64,000 nucleotides of DNA from Zhihengliuella sp. ISTPL4 (GCF_002848265.1 NZ_CP025422.1:124001-188000); one strand, 5' to 3'; positions 7,901 to 16,949 are shown, counted from the stretch's first letter. The notes: generated by a model not told the origin, from the letters alone. A program made the numbers and translations.

Positions 7901-8946
7901 GCGCGCCCGGAGCGCTGGTTCGCCGAGGCCTGGGAGATGGCCTCGACGGGCAGCCGCTGCACCTTCGAGCGGTTGCTGTACCGGGAGATGCGCGCGGTGC
8001 CGGTGTCGATGACGTACTTGATGCCGGGCACCGTGAGGCTCGTCTCGGCCACGTTCGTCGCGAGCACCACGCGGCGACGGACGCCGGCCACGGTGCTGCG
8101 CTCGAACACCCGGTGCTGCTCCGCGGCCGAGAGCCGGCCGAACAGGGGGAGGACCTCGGTGGGCGAACGATCCTTGGCGTAGGCGGCGCGCACGGCGTCG
8201 GCCGCATCGCGGATCTCCGCCTCGCCCGGCAGGAACACGAGCACGTCGCCCGGGGCCTCCCGGTCGAGCTCGCGGAGCGCCGTCACGATCGCGCTCACCT
8301 CGTCCTCCGGCTCGCCGGCGGCGTCCTGCTCCGCGTCCTCGTCGACGAGCGGGCGATAGCGGATCTCGACGGGATAGGTGCGCCCCGACACCTCGATGAC
8401 GGGCGCGGGTGTGTCGTCGGCGGCGGCGAAGTGCCGCGCGAAGCTCTCCGGATCGATCGTGGCGGAGGTGATGATCACCTTCAGGTCCGGGCGCTCCGGG
8501 AGGATGCGGGCGAGGTAACCCAGCAGGAAGTCGACGTTGAGGGAGCGCTCGTGGGCCTCGTCGATGATGATCGTGTCGTAGCGCGTGAGCAGCCGGTCGC
8601 GGTGGATCTCGTTGAGGAGGATCCCGTCGGTCATCAGCGCGATGCGGGTCTCGTCGGACACCTTGTCGGTGAAGCGCACCTTGTAGCCGACGAGCGTGCC
8701 GAGCTCGACCCGCAGCTCCTCGGCCACACGCTCCGCGATCGTGCGCGCGGCCAGTCGTCGGGGCTGCGTATGAGCGATGCGCTCGCGGCCCAGTTCCAGC
8801 GCGATCTTCGGCAGCTGCGTGGTCTTCCCCGATCCGGTCGCGCCGGCGACGATGACGACCTGGTGGTCCCGGATGGCGTCGGCGATCTCGTCCCTGGCCG
8901 CGCTGACGGGCAGCTCCGGGGGATAGGAGATCACGGGGGAGGACAT
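4990..8946 (-). CDS. hrpA: ATP-dependent RNA helicase HrpA
   Basis: A 1318-residue DEAH-box helicase, the usual length of HrpA. Walker A GATGSGKT at about 35-42, DEAH at 129-132, SAT at 161-163, then the helicase C-terminal domain, HA2/OB region and the long DUF3418-type C-terminal part. It unwinds RNA and is linked to mRNA processing and rescue of collided ribosomes in other bacteria. The ATG at 8946 was chosen: the open frame continues 370 codons further but that part is low-complexity shadow sequence. At about residues 459-475 there is an inserted stretch GPSTRSGTQRGSGTPS encoded by a short repeat also present in tatD and the ABC-F gene. Transcribed divergently from the DUF418-like gene. 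Confidence 0.93.
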   Translation of the reverse strand: MSSPVISYPPELPVSAARDEIADAIRDHQVVIVAGATGSGKTTQLPKIALELGRERIAHTQPRRLAARTIAERVAEELRVELGTLVGYKVRFTDKVSDETRIALMTDGILLNEIHRDRLLTRYDTIIIDEAHERSLNVDFLLGYLARILPERPDLKVIITSATIDPESFARHFAAADDTPAPVIEVSGRTYPVEIRYRPLVDEDAEQDAAGEPEDEVSAIVTALRELDREAPGDVLVFLPGEAEIRDAADAVRAAYAKDRSPTEVLPLFGRLSAAEQHRVFERSTVAGVRRRVVLATNVAETSLTVPGIKYVIDTGTARISRYSNRSKVQRLPVEAISQASANQRSGRAGRTSDGIAIRLYSEEDYARRPEFTEPEILRTSLASVILQMLALGFGDITAFPFLTPPDSRGVKAAFDLLTELGALRPAQGPDDGPRLTRIGRDIARMPMDPRFARMLIEAGPSTRSGTQRGSGTPSVLRDVLAIVAGLSIQDVRERPEERREEADRLHARFVDPTSDFLTLLNLWNHLREQQRELGSSAFRRLCRSEHLNYVRVREWFDVHRQLRTLVKNPDRGAEPGGAADPDAIHRALLSGLLSQIGVLDERTAPAGKAHSPAKDARRRITEYRGARGIRFSIFPGSGLRKKSPRAVMAAEIVETSRTFARTVAAIDPAWAEPLAGDLAKRQVTEPHWSKDAGAAVAFEKVTLFGVEIIPRRRVQFARIDRAASRELFVRHALVEGEWDPSRIDKRVSAFWRSNAELRRRLEKLEERERRRDILAGDEAVFRFYDERIPADVFDVRSFEKWWREALTTTPKLLVMRESDLIDDEDRADQREFPTRWTQGDQVLGLAYRFEPGAPDDGVSVVLPLPLLAQIEDRGFDWQVPGLRAELVTGLLRALPKAIRRHVVPAADWAEKFGAALADEGPEVHGGLPPRTLKEALARLVQPLANQVVTAADFDDERVPAHLRMNFRAVDERGRVVGSGRDLRVLQAQLSDRARSSVARSIARPGRAEAPGPRGAERVAAAPVEQTGLTAWTFGDLPAVIDTKVAGGVVRGYPAIVDAGTSVSVRVEATPDAAAAATRDGVLRLVLLAVPSPSSYVQQHLTSAEKLALAASPYPSAAALIEDCRAAVARRVIDASTGGADGRDRGVVRTEAEFARVRDAVSAVLVDELFACVSLVARILTKAREVERGIKSQNALALLGPLNDIRTQLSGLLHPGFVAAAGVDRLAHFPRYLDGMIDRLKTLANEPGKDRARMTEFERMAVLFADAGGTIPLAPDAPPAIVEVRWLLEEYRVSVFAQRLGTAQPVSPQRITKALAGK
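7541..7570 (-). repeat. Intragenic repeat, copy in hrpA
   Basis: The plus-strand bases CTGGGTCCCTGAG.. CGAAGGG are the reverse complement of the repeat seen at 29657 and 44603. Read along the hrpA coding strand it gives PSTRSGTQ, the same frame and orientation as in the two other genes. Confidence 0.85.
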
Positions 8947-8954
8947 AGCCCTCC

Positions 8955-9012
8955 ATCGTATGCCGGGATGCACGCCGGGGTTGCCGCGATCGCCGCGCTC
9001 GCCGCATACGAT
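8955..9012. promoter_or_regulatory. Mirror-image divergent promoters of hrpA and the DUF418-like gene
   Basis: GCATACGAT occurs twice in opposite orientation: 8955-8963 (for hrpA) and 9004-9012 (for the gene at 9019). Each contributes a TACGAT -10 box. The right box is 6 bases before GTG 9019, the left one 8 bases before ATG 8946, so both transcripts should lack or nearly lack a leader. Confidence 0.6.
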
Positions 9013-9018
9013 CATCGG

Positions 9019-10242
9019 GTGACGACTGCTCTCGCTCCCGTGCGCTGGTTCCGTGATTTCGGGCGGCCGCCGCGCATCCTCGGCCTCGACGTCGCGCGGG
9101 GCCTGGCGATCCTGGGCATGGCCGGCGCCCACGTCGGCATGACGGAGGCTTTCCACTGGGGCGACCCGACCACGTGGACCGACCTCGTGCACGGCCGCTC
9201 CTCGATCCTCTTCGCGCTGCTCGCCGGCGTCTCCATCGCCCTCATGACCGGGCGCGACGTGCTGCCGGAGCGGGAGCGCCTCCCGAGCATCCGGCTCAAC
9301 CTCGTCGGCCGTGGCGCGGTGATCTTCGTGATCGGTCTCGCCCTGGAACTCCTCAACACACCGATCGCCGTGATCCTCACCCTCTACGGCCTGCTCTACG
9401 TCGCCGTGATCCCGGTGCTGCGGTGGCGGCCCCGGCAGCTGCTCCTCGGCGCCGCCGTCCTCGCCCTCGCCGGCCCCGCGCTGCTCGCCCTGATCAGCGC
9501 GGTCGCCCTGCAGCCGTTCGGCGCGGGTATCGGCTTCGTGCTCTACGGCACGTATCCCATCACCGTGTGGCTGGCTCTCGTGCTGGGCGGCATGGCTCTG
9601 GGACGGCTCCGCGTCCAGCAGCTGCGCACGGCTGTCGTCGCCCTCGTCGTCGGAGTGGTCCTCGCCGCGATCGGCTACGGAATGGGCGCCCTCGGAGTGA
9701 GTGCGGGCCTGGACGCGGAGGGCTCGATCGCCTCCTCGACGAGCGTGTCCTCCGGGAGCGAGAGCCTGGACAGCCTTCCCAGCGAGAGCCTGCCGTCCTT
9801 CGTCCCGGACGACGTGATGCCGCCCTCCGGCTGGGAGAGCTACCCTGAGGCCCTCGCCGCGACCGATCCGCTCGGTTCCATGATCCGCGCCGTCTTCGCC
9901 GTCGATCCGCACAGCGGCGGAACCGCGGAGATCCTGGGCTCCGGTGGCTTCGCCCTCGCGGTGATCGCCTTGTGCCTGCTGCTGAGCCGTCCGCTGCGCT
10001 GGCCGCTGCTGCCGCTCGGCGCTCTGGGCTCCATGCCGCTCACGGCATACAGCCTGCACGTCGTCTCCGTCGTCCTCGTCGCCGGCCCCGGCGGCTTCAT
10101 CGCGGACAACGCCTTCTGGGCGCTCACCGCCGTGGCGCTCCTGGTACTCACGACGCTGTGGTCGATGTTCCTCGGCCGCGGCCCTCTGGAGCGCCTCGTC
10201 GGAAAGGGCGCCGCCGCGATGGCGGCCGTCCCTCGGCGCTGA
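9019..10242 (+). CDS. DUF418/DUF1624-like multi-pass membrane protein
   Basis: A 407-residue membrane protein starting with ILGLDVARGLAILGMAGAHVG, the signature of the heparan-alpha-glucosaminide acetyltransferase-like (DUF1624)/DUF418 superfamily, with about ten helices. These proteins are thought to be membrane acyltransferase relatives, but the bacterial substrates are unknown. A serine-rich extracytoplasmic loop (residues about 237-265, SSTSVSSGSESLDS) interrupts the helices. GTG at 9019 was chosen because a TACGAT -10 box lies 6 bases before it and the conserved N-terminus follows. No operon partner; a promoter and palindrome for the next gene start about 25 bases downstream. Confidence 0.8.
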   Translation: MTTALAPVRWFRDFGRPPRILGLDVARGLAILGMAGAHVGMTEAFHWGDPTTWTDLVHGRSSILFALLAGVSIALMTGRDVLPERERLPSIRLNLVGRGAVIFVIGLALELLNTPIAVILTLYGLLYVAVIPVLRWRPRQLLLGAAVLALAGPALLALISAVALQPFGAGIGFVLYGTYPITVWLALVLGGMALGRLRVQQLRTAVVALVVGVVLAAIGYGMGALGVSAGLDAEGSIASSTSVSSGSESLDSLPSESLPSFVPDDVMPPSGWESYPEALAATDPLGSMIRAVFAVDPHSGGTAEILGSGGFALAVIALCLLLSRPLRWPLLPLGALGSMPLTAYSLHVVSVVLVAGPGGFIADNAFWALTAVALLVLTTLWSMFLGRGPLERLVGKGAAAMAAVPRR

Positions 10243-10267
10243 CGCTTTTCGTCATCCGCACGGCCGC

Positions 10268-11134
<867 letters not shown>

Positions 11135-11190
11135 CCGCAGCCCTCGCTCCGGAGCGGGCACGCTCCTGAGTCCGTGCTCACCGCAGATGA

Positions 11191-11221
11191 CGCCCCGTGT
11201 CGCTCCCCGCGACACGGGGCG
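11191..11221 (+). terminator. Strong hairpin after the aldo/keto reductase
   Basis: CGCCCCGTGTCGC pairs perfectly with GCGACACGGGGCG around a 5-base loop (13-bp stem). It stands between the reductase and the -10 box of the FMN reductase gene. Confidence 0.8.
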
Positions 11222-11231
11222 TCCGCGTGGG

Positions 11232-11237
11232 TACCGT
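11232..11237 (+). promoter_or_regulatory. -10 box (TACCGT) of the FMN reductase gene
   Basis: TACCGT lies 7 bases before the ATG at 11245, consistent with a leaderless transcript. Confidence 0.45.
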
Positions 11238-11244
11238 CGAGCGC

Positions 11245-11814
11245 ATGACAGCCCCGCTCCGCGTCGTCGCCGTCTCGGGCTCCCTGCACGAGCCGAGCAA
11301 GACCACCGCCCTCCTCCGAGCGATCACCGCCGCGGTCGCCGAGCGCGCCCCGGTCGAGGCGCAGCTGATCGAGCTCACGCAGATCGGGCCGTCGCTCGCC
11401 GGTGCTCTCCGCCGGGATCAGCTCCCGCCGGAGGTGGAGGCGCAGCTGCAGGCGATCGAGACCGCCGACCTGCTCATCGTGGGCAGCCCGGTGTATCGCG
11501 CCTCGTTCACCGGCCTGTTCAAGCACCTGTTCGATTTCGTGGACCAGTACGCCCTGGTCGGCACACCGGTCCTCCTCGCCGCGACCGGCGGGGGCGAGCG
11601 GCACGCCCTCATGATCGAGCACCAGCTCCGTCCGCTCTTCGCGTTCTTCCAGGCGCTCACGCTGCCGCTCGGCGTGTATGCGAGCACCACCGACTTCGAC
11701 GGCTACGAGGTGGCGACCGACGTGCTGCGTGCGCGGATCGCGCTCGCGGCCGAGCGAGCCCTCCCGCTCGTCGGCTACACGGCGGCCCGTCCCGCGGAGC
11801 TGCTCGTCGGCTGA
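11245..11814 (+). CDS. NAD(P)H-dependent FMN reductase (SsuE/MsuE-like)
   Basis: A 189-residue flavodoxin-like reductase. The N-terminal phosphate-binding loop VSGSLHEPSKT and the GSPVYRASFTGLFKHLFDFV stretch are typical of NADPH-dependent FMN reductases that supply reduced flavin to two-component monooxygenases (SsuE, MsuE). No monooxygenase gene lies nearby, so the partner is unknown. ATG at 11245 is preferred over an upstream start because of the -10 spacing and because the loop normally begins within about 10 residues. The last codons (RPAELLVG) and stop are followed by two further imperfect tandem copies of the same DNA. Confidence 0.85.
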   Translation: MTAPLRVVAVSGSLHEPSKTTALLRAITAAVAERAPVEAQLIELTQIGPSLAGALRRDQLPPEVEAQLQAIETADLLIVGSPVYRASFTGLFKHLFDFVDQYALVGTPVLLAATGGGERHALMIEHQLRPLFAFFQALTLPLGVYASTTDFDGYEVATDVLRARIALAAERALPLVGYTAARPAELLVG

Positions 11815-11893
11815 TCCGGGTCTGCCGGTCCCGCGGAGCTGTTCGACGGTTGCCCCTGCCCGTCCCGCGGAGCTGCTCGTCGGCTGACCCGGG
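11786..11893 (+). repeat. Three imperfect tandem copies of a gene 3' end
   Basis: The core CCCGCGGAGCTG occurs at 11791, 11830 and 11864, each within a unit resembling CCCGTCCCGCGGAGCTGC plus TCGTCGGCTGA. The first unit is the true gene end; the other two lie behind the stop. Units 1 and 3 are nearly identical, unit 2 has diverged. Confidence 0.85.
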
Positions 11894-11915
11894 CCCGCAG
11901 CCCTCGTCCCCGGCG

Positions 11916-11921
11916 TAGCGT
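11916..11921 (+). promoter_or_regulatory. -10 box (TAGCGT) of the DUF255 gene
   Basis: TAGCGT lies exactly 6 bases before ATG 11928. Confidence 0.5.
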
Positions 11922-11927
11922 GGGGAC

Positions 11928-13730
11928 ATGACGAACCGTCTCGCCGACACCCTCAGCCCCTATCTGCGGGCCCATGCCGACAACCCCGTCGACTGGTACC
12001 CCTGGGGGGAGGAGGCTTTCGCCGAGGCCCGCCGCCGCGATGTCCCGATACTGATCTCGATCGGGTACTCCACGTGCCACTGGTGTCATGTGATGGCGCG
12101 CGAGTCGTTCGCCGACCCGGAGACCGCCACCCGCATCAACGAGGGGTTCGTCGCGATCAAGGTCGACCGCGAGGAGCATCCGCACGTCGACGGGGCCTAC
12201 ATGGCCGCCGCCTCGGCGTTCACGCAGAACCTCGGCTGGCCGCTCACGGTGTTCACCACGCCCACCGGGCGCGCGTTCTACGCTGGGACGTACTGGCCGC
12301 CCGAGGCGCGACCGCCGATGCCCGCGTTCCGCGATGTGCTGGCCGCGGTCCGCGAGGCGTGGACGACGCGGCGCGCCGAGGCTGAGGAGTCGGCGGACGC
12401 GGTGACCGCGGCCCTCGCCGAAGCGGCGCAGGCCACGCCCTCCGACCTCCCCGATCCGGCTGCGCTGGCGGAGGCCGCCCGCGACCTCGCCGCCAGGGAG
12501 GATGCGGAGTTCGGCGGCTTCGGCGGGGCTCCGAAGTTCCCGGTGGCCACGACCCTGCGGTTCCTGCAGGAGCCCCTCATCCGCGAGGCCGCGCCGGAGG
12601 CGGCGGCTGCGGCCGAGCGTGCCCTCGCGGCGATGGCGGACTCGGACCTGCGTGATGCCGACGGCGGGTTCTTCCGCTATGCGACCAGGCGCGACTGGAC
12701 CGTGCCGCACTACGAGCGCATGCTGACCGACAACGCCCAGCTGCTCGAGGTCGCGCTCGACGCCGGCGACGAGGAGACCGCCCGCGGGACCGCCGGCTTC
12801 CTGCTCCGCACACTGCGGCGGGAGGGCGGCGGCTTCGGTGCCGCTCAGGACTCCGAGTCGTGGATCGACGGGGCGCGCAGCGAGGGCGGCTACTACCTCC
12901 GCCCCATCGCGGAGCGCGCCGCCGTGGAGCCGCCGGCGGTGGACGGCAAGGTCATCACCGGCTGGAACGGCCTCGCGATCGCGGCACTCGCCCGCGCGGG
13001 TGCGGCCCTCGGCGAGGACGCGTGGATCGCCGCCGCTGCGGATGCCGCCGCTGCCGTGCTCGGCATCAATCGCGGGCCGGACGGTGCTCTCGTGCGGGCA
13101 TCGCTGGACGGCCGGGCCTCGGACGCGGTGGCCACCGCGTCCGACCTCGCGCTGCTCGCCGAAGGCCTGTTCGCGCTCGCGGCGGCGACAGGTGACGTCG
13201 CCCCGGCGGTCACGGCCCGTGACCTCCTCGACGGGGTGCTGGAGGGCGCCGCGGGGGACGACCCGGTGCTCCGCGCGCAGGGCATCGCCGCCTCGCCCGA
13301 CCACACCGACGGCGATCTCCCCTCGGACACGGCGGCGGTCGCGCAGGCCGCGCTGACCGCCTGGCGGCTCGGGGCGGGGGACCGCTACCGCGCGGCGGCA
13401 GCCGAGCGGGTGGAGGCTCTCGCCTCCCGGGCGCTCGCCCAGCCCTTCGCCCGCGGCAGCCTGCTCCGCGTCGCCACCGGACTCGCCGCCGCGCCGCGGC
13501 AGCTCGTCGTGGTGACGGAGGATCCGGGTGGGGCGCTCGCCGCCGCCGCACGCGGAGCCGATGCCGAGGTCATCGCCGTCGTCAGTCCGGCGCAGGCCGC
13601 GGCGTTCGCCGCCGCGGGTTTCGAGCTGTTCGAAGGCAAGGGGGCGACCGCCGAGCGCGCCTACGACTGCCGCGCCTTCGTGTGCCGCCTGCCGGTGAGC
13701 GATCCGGCCGAGGTGTCGCGGACCCGCTGA
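11928..13730 (+). CDS. Thioredoxin-fold DUF255 protein (YyaL/spermatogenesis-associated 20 family)
   Basis: A 600-residue protein opening with [21 protein letters not shown], the invariant start of the DUF255/YyaL family. The thioredoxin-like domain carries Y-S-T-C50-H-W-C53-H, a CxxC redox pair; the C-terminal two thirds form an (alpha/alpha)6-type domain resembling N-acylglucosamine epimerases ([28 protein letters not shown]). The cellular role is unresolved in the family. The length is somewhat shorter than the 670-700 residues common in other phyla. ATG 11928 follows a -10 box by 6 bases. A 16-bp tandem duplication spans its stop codon. Confidence 0.88.
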   Translation: MTNRLADTLSPYLRAHADNPVDWYPWGEEAFAEARRRDVPILISIGYSTCHWCHVMARESFADPETATRINEGFVAIKVDREEHPHVDGAYMAAASAFTQNLGWPLTVFTTPTGRAFYAGTYWPPEARPPMPAFRDVLAAVREAWTTRRAEAEESADAVTAALAEAAQATPSDLPDPAALAEAARDLAAREDAEFGGFGGAPKFPVATTLRFLQEPLIREAAPEAAAAAERALAAMADSDLRDADGGFFRYATRRDWTVPHYERMLTDNAQLLEVALDAGDEETARGTAGFLLRTLRREGGGFGAAQDSESWIDGARSEGGYYLRPIAERAAVEPPAVDGKVITGWNGLAIAALARAGAALGEDAWIAAAADAAAAVLGINRGPDGALVRASLDGRASDAVATASDLALLAEGLFALAAATGDVAPAVTARDLLDGVLEGAAGDDPVLRAQGIAASPDHTDGDLPSDTAAVAQAALTAWRLGAGDRYRAAAAERVEALASRALAQPFARGSLLRVATGLAAAPRQLVVVTEDPGGALAAAARGADAEVIAVVSPAQAAAFAAAGFELFEGKGATAERAYDCRAFVCRLPVSDPAEVSRTR

Positions 13731-13749
13731 GACGCGGACCCGCTGAGAC
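13718..13749 (+). repeat. Perfect 16-bp tandem duplication across the stop codon
   Basis: GCGGACCCGCTGAGAC occurs twice head to tail (13718-13733 and 13734-13749). The first copy contains the TGA stop of the DUF255 gene. Confidence 0.95.
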
Positions 13750-13849
13750 GCGGAGTCGCCCGCACGGTGAGGCGCGTTCCCCGGCACGATACTGTGCATT
13801 CTGCCTAGCCTGCGGCACCCAGGTGGGGTTCGATTGCGCGCGATGCGCA

Positions 13850-13895
13850 GCACTGAGTGCACGGTTTGCCCAGCGCCCGGCATCCGTTCTAGGGT
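13850..13895 (+). promoter_or_regulatory. Promoter of the aminotransferase operon with upstream palindrome
   Basis: TTGCCC (13866-13871), an 18-base spacer and TAGGGT (13890-13895) form a good promoter. The palindrome GCACTGAGTGC (13850-13860) abuts the -35 and TGCGC-N5-GCGCA lies slightly further upstream; either could be a site for the AsnC-type regulator encoded at the end of the operon. Confidence 0.5.
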
Positions 13896-13935
13896 GACGC
13901 GACCCCTCTCGGATCACAGCAAGGATGCTCTGACG

Positions 13936-15039
13936 ATGACCCTCTCCGCCCGCGCCGGCCTTGACGCCGTGCCCGCCTACCGACAGGGGCGCTCCGCTCC
14001 GGCCGGTGCCTCCAAGCTCTCCTCGAACGAGTCGCCGCACCCGCCGCTGCCGTCCGTCGTCCGCGCCGTGCAGGACCGGGTGGCCGGCATCCACCGCTAC
14101 CCGGATATGAGCGCCTCCGCGGTCCGGGAGGCACTCGCCGACCGTTATGCGGTGGACCTGGCGCAGGTGACCGTCGGTGCGGGCTCGGTGGAGATCGCCG
14201 CCCAGCTCATCCACGCGGTCGCCGGTGAGGGGGACGAGGTCGTCTTCGCCTGGCGGTCGTTCGAGGCGTACCCCTCGCTCGTCCATATCGCCGGCGCGAC
14301 GCCCGTCGCCGTGCCGCTGGACGCCGACCATGGACACGACCTCGACGCGATGCGCGCCGCGATCACCCCGCGGACGCGTCTCGTGTTCGTGTGCAACCCC
14401 AACAACCCGACCGGCACCGTCGTCGACGCCGAGGCCCTGGAGCGCTTCGTCGCCGCAGTGCCGCACGACGTGCTCGTCGTCATCGACGAGGCCTACGTGC
14501 ACTTCGACCGCACGGACAGCCGCGGTGCCGGGATCGAGCTGTTCCGCCGCCACCCGCACGTCGCGGTGCTGCACACGTTCTCCAAGGCCTACGGCCTGGC
14601 CGGCCTCCGCATCGGCTACGCGATCGCCCCGACCACGATCGCCGAGGCACAGCGCAAGGTGGCCGTGCCGTTCGGAGTCACCGACCTTGCCCAGGCGGCG
14701 GCCCTCGCCTCACTCGCCGCGGAGGACGAGCTCGCCGTCCGCATCGACGAGGTCGTGGCGCAGCGCGACCGGCTGTACACCGTGCTCACCGCCGCCGGCT
14801 GGCCCGCCGTCCGCTCGCAGGCCAACTTCGTCTGGGTTCCGGCGGGGGAGCGCACCGCCGACCTCGACGCCCTCCTGCACGCCGGCGGCGTGGTCGCCCG
14901 CGCCTTCCCCGGCGAGGGCATCCGCATCTCGTCCGGCTCCGCCGCCGACATCGACCGGGTCGAAGCCGCCCTCGCTGTCTCCGGCGACGCCGCGCACGAT
15001 TCCGACCACGATTCCGACCTGATGGAGGTGGGCGCATGA
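13936..15039 (+). CDS. Histidinol-phosphate/aromatic aminotransferase-like PLP enzyme
   Basis: A 367-residue class I/II aminotransferase. PLP lysine K217 lies in TFSKAYGLAGLRIGYA; other marks are NPNNPTGT, DEAYVHF and KLSSNESP. The form fits HisC or the closely related aromatic aminotransferase Pat. Because it is joined to an amino-acid permease and an AsnC-family regulator and not to his genes, a role in amino-acid uptake and transamination, perhaps of aromatic or branched amino acids, is more likely than histidine synthesis. ATG 13936 chosen by family N-terminus. The C-terminus ends in an Asp/Ser/His-rich tail. Its stop overlaps the permease start by 4 bases. Confidence 0.85.
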   Translation: MTLSARAGLDAVPAYRQGRSAPAGASKLSSNESPHPPLPSVVRAVQDRVAGIHRYPDMSASAVREALADRYAVDLAQVTVGAGSVEIAAQLIHAVAGEGDEVVFAWRSFEAYPSLVHIAGATPVAVPLDADHGHDLDAMRAAITPRTRLVFVCNPNNPTGTVVDAEALERFVAAVPHDVLVVIDEAYVHFDRTDSRGAGIELFRRHPHVAVLHTFSKAYGLAGLRIGYAIAPTTIAEAQRKVAVPFGVTDLAQAAALASLAAEDELAVRIDEVVAQRDRLYTVLTAAGWPAVRSQANFVWVPAGERTADLDALLHAGGVVARAFPGEGIRISSGSAADIDRVEAALAVSGDAAHDSDHDSDLMEVGA

Positions 15040-16427
15040 GCACCGAGGTCCCCGTCACCACGACGACCACGAAGGGCCTGCACCCGGGCCTCACCCGCCG
15101 CCAGATCTCCATGATGGGGCTCGGCGGCGCGATCGGCGCGGGGCTGTTCGTCGGCTCCGGGCAGGCGATCAGCATCGCCGGACCCGCCGTCCTCATCTCC
15201 TACCTCGTCGCGGGCGGCATCGTCGTGCTCGTGATGGCGATGCTCGCCGAGATGGTGGCGGCCCGCCCGAGCTCCGGCGCCTTCAGCTCCTACGCCCAGA
15301 AGGCCATGGGGCGCAGCGCCGGCAGTGCGGTGGGCTGGCTGTACTGGATCCAGCTCGTCGTCGTGATCGCCGCCGAGGCGACCGGCGCGGCCGGGATCGT
15401 GGCGAACTGGGTGCCGGGGATCCCCGCGTGGATCTGGGTCCTGGTCTTCGTCGTGGCCCTCACTGCGGTCAACCTCTTCGGCGTGCGCAACTACGGCCGT
15501 TTCGAGTTCTGGTTCGCCGCGATCAAGGTCGCCGCGATCATCGCCTTCCTCGTCGTCGGCGTGTGCGCGATCGTCGGACTCATCCCCGGCGTGCCGGCGA
15601 CCGGGATCTCGAACCTCGTGGACGAGGGCGGCTTCGCCCCGCACGGGATCACCGGCATCGCGGCGGCGCTCCTCATCGTCGTCTTCGCGTTCGGCGGCAC
15701 CGAGGTCGTCGCGATCGCGGCGGCGGAGTCCGACGATCCCGCCCGCAACATCCGCCGGATCGTGCGCGAGGTGCTCGTGCGCATCCTCATCTTCTACGTC
15801 GGCTCGATCTTCGTCATCGTCGCGGTGCTCCCGTGGGACGACCCCGCCGTGCAGGCCGGTCCGTTCTCGGCGGTCCTGGACACCCTGAACGTGCCGGGCG
15901 TCGGCCTCGTCATGGACCTCATCGTGGTGATCGCGCTGCTCTCGGCCATGAACGCCAACATCTACGGCGCTTCCCGGATGGCGTACTCGCTGGGCGAGCG
16001 GGGACTGGCGCCGCTGTCCGTCACCCGCACGAGCCTCAAGGGGGTGCCCTTCGTCGCCGTGCTCGCCTCGGTGGCCTTCGGGTTCGTCACGGTGGGGCTG
16101 AACTGGGCGTTCCCCGACGTGGTGCTCCCGGCCCTGCTGAACGTCGTGGGGTCGACCCTGCTGGTGATCTGGACGGCGACCGCGATCTCGCAGATCGTGC
16201 TGCGACGGCGCGCCGACCGCGCCGGCGAGGCGATGCCGATGCGGCTGTGGGGCTTCCCCTGGGTGTCGTGGCTCTGCCTGGTGCTGCTCGCCGCCGTGAT
16301 CGCGCTCGCGATGATCGATCCGGCCGCACGCATCCAGCTGCTGCTCACACTCGGGCTCACCGCCGTACTCCTCGTGGTCGCCCGACTGACCCGGGGTGTC
16401 TCCCGCCCCGGCATCGTCAAGGAGTGA
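15036..16427 (+). CDS. Amino-acid permease, APC superfamily (AAT family)
   Basis: A 463-residue transporter with about twelve helices. The N-terminal HPGLTRRQISMMGLGGAIGAGLF, the substrate-backbone loop of helix 1, is the hallmark of amino acid transporter (AAT) permeases such as those for GABA, aromatic or branched amino acids; FGGTEVVAIAAAES in helix 6 is the second family mark. It imports an amino acid with protons. ATGA overlap with the aminotransferase gene and a single base to the regulator gene show one operon. Substrate cannot be read from sequence. Confidence 0.9.
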   Translation: MSTEVPVTTTTTKGLHPGLTRRQISMMGLGGAIGAGLFVGSGQAISIAGPAVLISYLVAGGIVVLVMAMLAEMVAARPSSGAFSSYAQKAMGRSAGSAVGWLYWIQLVVVIAAEATGAAGIVANWVPGIPAWIWVLVFVVALTAVNLFGVRNYGRFEFWFAAIKVAAIIAFLVVGVCAIVGLIPGVPATGISNLVDEGGFAPHGITGIAAALLIVVFAFGGTEVVAIAAAESDDPARNIRRIVREVLVRILIFYVGSIFVIVAVLPWDDPAVQAGPFSAVLDTLNVPGVGLVMDLIVVIALLSAMNANIYGASRMAYSLGERGLAPLSVTRTSLKGVPFVAVLASVAFGFVTVGLNWAFPDVVLPALLNVVGSTLLVIWTATAISQIVLRRRADRAGEAMPMRLWGFPWVSWLCLVLLAAVIALAMIDPAARIQLLLTLGLTAVLLVVARLTRGVSRPGIVKE

Positions 16428-16428
16428 C

Positions 16429-16908
16429 GTGCGGATCGATCGTCTCGACGCCGCGCTGATCCGGCTGCTGACGGAGTCGCCGCAGCTGCCTCTCCTCGAG
16501 TGCGCGCGCCGGCTGGGCATCGCGCGGGGAACGGCTACCAGCCGTCTCGCGCGCCTGCACGAAGGTGGCGTGATCGAGGCGATCGTGCCGCGCATCGATC
16601 CCGCCGGCTTCGGCTATGGCGTCGTGGCGTTCTGTCTCGTCGAGATCGATCAGAAGGTGGGGCACGACGACGTCGCGACCGCCCTGGCGGACGCGGTGCC
16701 GGAGATCGTCGACATGCACACGGTGACCGGCGCGAGCGACATGCAGCTCCGGCTCGTCGCCCGCGATGCGACACGGCTCCAGGAGGTGCTGGACCGGGTG
16801 GCCCTCGTGCCGGGCGTCGCGCGGACCGCGTCCTCCATCGCCATGCGCACGCACCTCTCCGGTCGCGTGCTCCCGCTCGTGGAGCACGTGGCCGACGAGG
16901 TCCCCTGA
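16429..16908 (+). CDS. Lrp/AsnC family transcriptional regulator
   Basis: A 159-residue regulator with an N-terminal helix-turn-helix (RLDAALIRLLTESPQLPLL and LGIARGTATSRLARL) and a C-terminal RAM-type ligand-binding domain (GFGYGVVAFCLVEI, VTGASDMQLRLVARD). Such proteins sense amino acids and often control the adjacent permease. GTG 16429 was chosen: AAGGAG lies in the end of the permease gene and the next base after its stop begins this gene. It probably autoregulates the operon through sites near 13850. It converges with the mannosyltransferase gene on a shared hairpin. Confidence 0.88.
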   Translation: MRIDRLDAALIRLLTESPQLPLLECARRLGIARGTATSRLARLHEGGVIEAIVPRIDPAGFGYGVVAFCLVEIDQKVGHDDVATALADAVPEIVDMHTVTGASDMQLRLVARDATRLQEVLDRVALVPGVARTASSIAMRTHLSGRVLPLVEHVADEVP

Positions 16909-16931
16909 CCCCGGCTGGGGGCGTCGGTCAG
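16905..16931. terminator. Bidirectional hairpin between converging genes
   Basis: CTGACC (16905-16910) and GGTCAG (16926-16931) form the stem. The left arm holds the stop codon of the AsnC-type regulator. A second GGTCAG at 16938-16943 could pair instead and holds the stop of the mannosyltransferase gene. Confidence 0.55.
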
Positions 16932-16949
16932 ACCCCTGGTCAGACCCAG
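16926..16949 (-). repeat. 12-bp tandem duplication across the mannosyltransferase stop codon
   Basis: GGTCAGACCC is repeated with a 12-base period (16926-16935 and 16938-16947). The second copy contains the reverse-strand stop at 16940-16942. Confidence 0.85.

Noticed and set aside
8947..10059. N-terminal extension of HrpA by about 370 residues
   Set aside because: Extension is compositionally a shadow of the divergent membrane protein gene; the HrpA family starts at ATG 8946 and a promoter lies just upstream of it.
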